DNA of 60,137 bases, from the NCBI RefSeq assembly GCF_018614205.1, contig NZ_JAGGOS010000069.1:1-60137 (forward strand), given 5' to 3'. This stretch comes from Streptomyces sp. ISL-36 (GTDB taxonomy: Bacteria > Actinomycetota > Actinomycetes > Streptomycetales > Streptomycetaceae). The position numbers and the translations under genes were made by a program. The notes under the pieces are model-generated. The model searched no databases and was not told the origin of the DNA. It saw only the letters and a program-made list of their open reading frames with translations. Below are positions 57,556 to 60,137 of this stretch, piece by piece (within the stretch, counting starts at the first letter, position 1; each line of letters starts with the position of its first letter).

Positions 57556-59724
57556 TCACTGAAGGGGGAGGGCGATCAGGAAGTCCTCGCCCACGGCGAA
57601 GAGCCGTCCGTCCCGCTCCTGCGCGACGAGCCGGCCGACGTCGGTCTGGAAGACCCAGTTGCTGCGGTGGGTCTTGAGGTCGATGGCGCTGAGCCCCGAC
57701 GTGACCTTCTTGTAGACGTACCGTTCTCCCACGACCGGGGTGACGCCGTCGTGCGTCTGCTGGTCCGCCTGTGCGCCGGGCCCCTGTTCGTGCCAGCGGA
57801 TCTTCCCGTCGGCCGCGCCGACGGCCACGATGCCGTGGAATCCGGTGGTGTAGACGACGCCGTCCCGAACCGCGGTGGCACCGAAGGCCTCGCGCTCGCC
57901 GGCGGCGAACGACCAGGCCCGACTTCCGTCGGAGAGCCTGTGGGCCACGAGGGACTCACCCGCGAGGTACACGTGGTCGTCGTCCATGCAGGGCCGGTGG
58001 CCGACCCCGCTTCCAGGACCGTACTGGAACGTTCGCGCCCAGCGGGTGGCACCGGTACGAACATCCCGAACGACCAGACGAGAGGTGGATTCCTCCGTGC
58101 CGAACTCGTAGGTGACGAGCCGGCCGCCGCGCACGGCCGCGGCCCCCACGTACGCCGTGTCCCGCTCCGGATTGACGACCTCCAGCCGCCACACCTCCTT
58201 GCCCGTGGCGACCTCGACAGCGAGGAGGTACGACTTCTGCGGCGAGGCGATCGTCCCGCCGGTGCCGGCCAGGTAGACGACTCCGTCGGCGGCACAGAGC
58301 AACTGAGTGGAGTACATGTTGGCGTTGAGGTCCTTGATCCGGGCGAATGCCGGTTCGAGGTCGCCGTTGTCCAGGTCGACGGTGTGGATCGCGAGTTCCT
58401 TGTACACGTCCTGCCGCTTCTGTGGCACGACGTAGATCTGCCTCCCGTCCGTGGTGACGGTCGACGCGGACGTCTCCACCGTGCAGAACCAGGAGTTGTC
58501 ACCGCTCTCCTGGTCCTGGGCGGAGATCCCGGTGCCGGCCACCATGGCCACGGTGTCCTCGATGACGAGCGGATAGCCTCGTTCGTCCTCGTCGCCCACC
58601 GCCATGTCGCGGCTCCACAGGGACGCCGGCGCGTCGCCGAGCAGCGGGGCGGAGGGAAGGTTCTCCTTCTCCGTCGCCCTCCCGCTCCGCCATGCCCAGG
58701 CGCCGCCTCCCGCGGCGAGCAGCGCGCCGCCGCCGAGCGCCAGAAGGGACCGCCGCGACAGCAGGCGGGAAGCCGAGCGGCGAGAGCCGACCGGGACGGT
58801 TTCCCCGTACGGGTCGTCCGCAGGGGCCGGGAGGCGGTGGGGGTGGTGGAGCCAGACGTCGGTGGCGCGGCGGGCGATGTCGGTGAGGAGGAGGGGCGGG
58901 AGATGGTCCGCGAAGTCGCCGCGGCCGTCGTGGAGCTGGGTCGCCAGTTGGGACGTCGTGGGGCGGGCCGACGGGTCCTTGGAGAGGCAGGCCGTCAGGA
59001 GGGGGAGCAGGGACGGGGGGAGGCCGGTGAGGTCGGGGTCCGCGTAGCGGACGCGGTAGAGGAGGTCCGCCGGGGCGCCTGTGCCGAAGGGGCCGTGGCC
59101 CGTCGCCGCGAAGACCAGGACGCCGGCGAGGGCGAAGATGTCGCCGGCCGGGGTGTGCTCCTGGCCGCCCGCCTGTTCCGGGGACATGAACGCGGGCGTG
59201 CCCGCCGCCGCTCCCGTGCTGGTCAGGCGGTCGTCGCCGGCCGCGCGGGCGATGCCGAAGTCGATGATCTTAGGCCCGTACGCGGTGACCAGGACGTTGG
59301 AGGGCTTCAGGTCGCGGTGCACCACGTCCGAGGAGTGGAGCTGGGCCAGCGCACCGGCCAGCGCCGCGCCCAGGGCGCGGACCGTCGGTTCGGGGAGCGG
59401 GCCGGCCAGGGCGACCGCGTCGTCGAGCGGCGGGCCGAGGACGTACTCCGTGGCCAGCCACGGGGTTTCGGCCAGCGGGTCCGCGTCGACGACCGCCGCG
59501 CCGTGCCGGGCGCCGATGATCCGGGCCGCGTCCACCTCCAGGCGGAAGCGGGCACGGAAGGCGGGATCGGCCGCGAGCCGCGCGTGCACCGTCTTCAGAG
59601 CGACCGTACGGCCGCCCCGCGTGCGGGCGAGATAGACCGTGCCCATGCCGCCGGAGCCCAGGCGGGCCAGGAGGCGGTACGCGGCGATCGCGGCCGGGTC
59701 GTCGTGGGTGAGCGGTGACAGCAT
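57556..59724 (-). CDS. Ser/Thr kinase with internal Tat-like motif and PQQ-type propeller (paralogue)
   Basis: A 722-residue paralogue of the downstream kinase. The catalytic domain covers ~16-275: GSGGMGTVY, Lys44, HRDLKPSNVLV (136 on), DFGIARAAG (155 on) and SPE in place of APE at 181-183. Residues 322-345 read LSRRSLLALGGGALLAAGGG, again a twin-arginine-like motif before a membrane segment. Propeller blades follow to the end (YLLAVEVATGKEVWRLEV, LVVRDVRTGATRWARTF, LSAIDLKTHRSNWVFQT). It starts 3 bases after the stop of a third kinase gene, so the cluster is one operon. Confidence 0.9.
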   Translation of the reverse strand: MLSPLTHDDPAAIAAYRLLARLGSGGMGTVYLARTRGGRTVALKTVHARLAADPAFRARFRLEVDAARIIGARHGAAVVDADPLAETPWLATEYVLGPPLDDAVALAGPLPEPTVRALGAALAGALAQLHSSDVVHRDLKPSNVLVTAYGPKIIDFGIARAAGDDRLTSTGAAAGTPAFMSPEQAGGQEHTPAGDIFALAGVLVFAATGHGPFGTGAPADLLYRVRYADPDLTGLPPSLLPLLTACLSKDPSARPTTSQLATQLHDGRGDFADHLPPLLLTDIARRATDVWLHHPHRLPAPADDPYGETVPVGSRRSASRLLSRRSLLALGGGALLAAGGGAWAWRSGRATEKENLPSAPLLGDAPASLWSRDMAVGDEDERGYPLVIEDTVAMVAGTGISAQDQESGDNSWFCTVETSASTVTTDGRQIYVVPQKRQDVYKELAIHTVDLDNGDLEPAFARIKDLNANMYSTQLLCAADGVVYLAGTGGTIASPQKSYLLAVEVATGKEVWRLEVVNPERDTAYVGAAAVRGGRLVTYEFGTEESTSRLVVRDVRTGATRWARTFQYGPGSGVGHRPCMDDDHVYLAGESLVAHRLSDGSRAWSFAAGEREAFGATAVRDGVVYTTGFHGIVAVGAADGKIRWHEQGPGAQADQQTHDGVTPVVGERYVYKKVTSGLSAIDLKTHRSNWVFQTDVGRLVAQERDGRLFAVGEDFLIALPLQ

Positions 59725-59727
59725 CGT

Positions 59728-60137
59728 CTAGTTCCCGGAGTTCTGGGGCAGTTCCGCCGCGAGGAGTTCGGCCGCGAGGAGCTCGGACGACTGCCGGGCG
59801 AGCGCCGCGACGATCCGGCCGGGCAGCCACCCGGGGGCCAGCATCGAGCCGGCCGAGCTGAGGACCGTCTCGTGCGGGGTCGGCGGCGCCAGGGCGGTCA
59901 GCAGGTCCGCCGCGGCGGGACGGTTCGCGGGATCACGGGTGAGGCAGGCGGAGACCGACGGACGCAGGGCGGGCGGGAGTTCGGAGCGCTCGGGGACGGT
60001 GTGGCCGGTGGCGGCGTACGCGAGGACGGCACCGAGCGCGTACACGTCCCCCGCCGGCCGGGGCCGCCCGCCCGAGGCCTGCTCGGGTGCCAGCGCGCCC
60101 GGGTCGAGGCCCGGCAGTCCGGCCCGCGGCTCCCCGT
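59728..60137 (-). CDS. Ser/Thr protein kinase, C-terminal part only (cut by window end)
   Basis: A visible tail of about 135 residues. The frame reads through the window edge: APEQASGGRPRPAGDVYALG (activation-segment end and helix F), then CLTRDPANRPAAADLLTAL, the usual kinase C-lobe end, and a short tail AELLAAELPQNSGN. No membrane segment or propeller follows, so unlike its two downstream neighbours this kinase ends soon after the catalytic domain. It is the first of three kinase genes within the window, and its N-terminus lies outside. Confidence 0.85.
   Translation of the reverse strand, partial: GEPRAGLPGLDPGALAPEQASGGRPRPAGDVYALGAVLAYAATGHTVPERSELPPALRPSVSACLTRDPANRPAAADLLTALAPPTPHETVLSSAGSMLAPGWLPGRIVAALARQSSELLAAELLAAELPQNSGN

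Overview
The window is a chromosomal segment of a Streptomyces or very close actinomycete. The evidence is the extreme GC content, the frequent GTG/TTG starts, and a gene order that matches my recollection of the Streptomyces coelicolor core chromosome: pkaA-pkaB-prfB, ftsE-ftsX-ctp-smpB-ssrA, narK-nnaR, sigU-rsuA, an RNA-polymerase-associated helicase, malic enzyme, hupA, murA. No rRNA or tRNA gene, CRISPR array or prophage was seen. One complete IS481-family insertion sequence is present.

Layout. 1-1.7 kb: teichoic-acid/polysaccharide-type ABC exporter permease (minus) diverging from a TetR regulator, followed by a 13-bp tandem repeat tract. 1.9-5.5 kb: a sugar ABC importer without its own ATPase (minus). 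5.8-13.2 kb: a large FHA/FtsK-like (EssC/EccC-like) ATPase diverging from two Ser/Thr kinases, pkaA and pkaB. 13.3-16.5 kb: prfB, a VapBC-type toxin-antitoxin pair, a sortase-anchored stalk protein and a small zinc-ribbon membrane protein. 16.8-20.8 kb: cell-division ABC complex ftsEX, a C-terminal processing protease, smpB and tmRNA, which form the ribosome-rescue pair. 20.8-25.96 kb: an MFS efflux protein diverging from a LysR regulator, then nitrate transporter narK and nitrate regulator nnaR. 25.96-27.04 kb: the IS, inserted exactly on the nnaR stop codon.

27.1-42.7 kb: GNAT, CGNR zinc finger protein, sigma/anti-sigma pair, helicase, a structured intergenic RNA candidate, malic enzyme, hupA, murA, yqgE, a DUF3039 protein, then a four-gene amino-sugar uptake and hydrolysis operon (binding protein, two permeases, GH20 hexosaminidase) behind a near-consensus DasR operator and a clear promoter. 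42.9-47.5 kb: a three-subunit molybdenum-hydroxylase-like operon whose large subunit lacks hallmark catalytic motifs. 47.6-55.4 kb: a seven-gene type VII secretion-like island (WXG-type hairpin proteins, a mycosin protease, a 773-residue candidate effector, two lipoproteins) without any conserved Ecc core component. 55.4-60.1 kb: three tandem Ser/Thr kinases on the opposite strand. Two of them carry an internal twin-arginine-like motif before a PQQ-type beta-propeller.

The strongest candidate for an undescribed system is the 47.6-60.1 kb block: a mycosin plus WXG-hairpin substrates plus a putative effector and two lipoproteins, facing membrane kinases with apparently exported sensor propellers. 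Coordinates and translations were checked by hand; family assignments come from recognised motifs and not from database searches.
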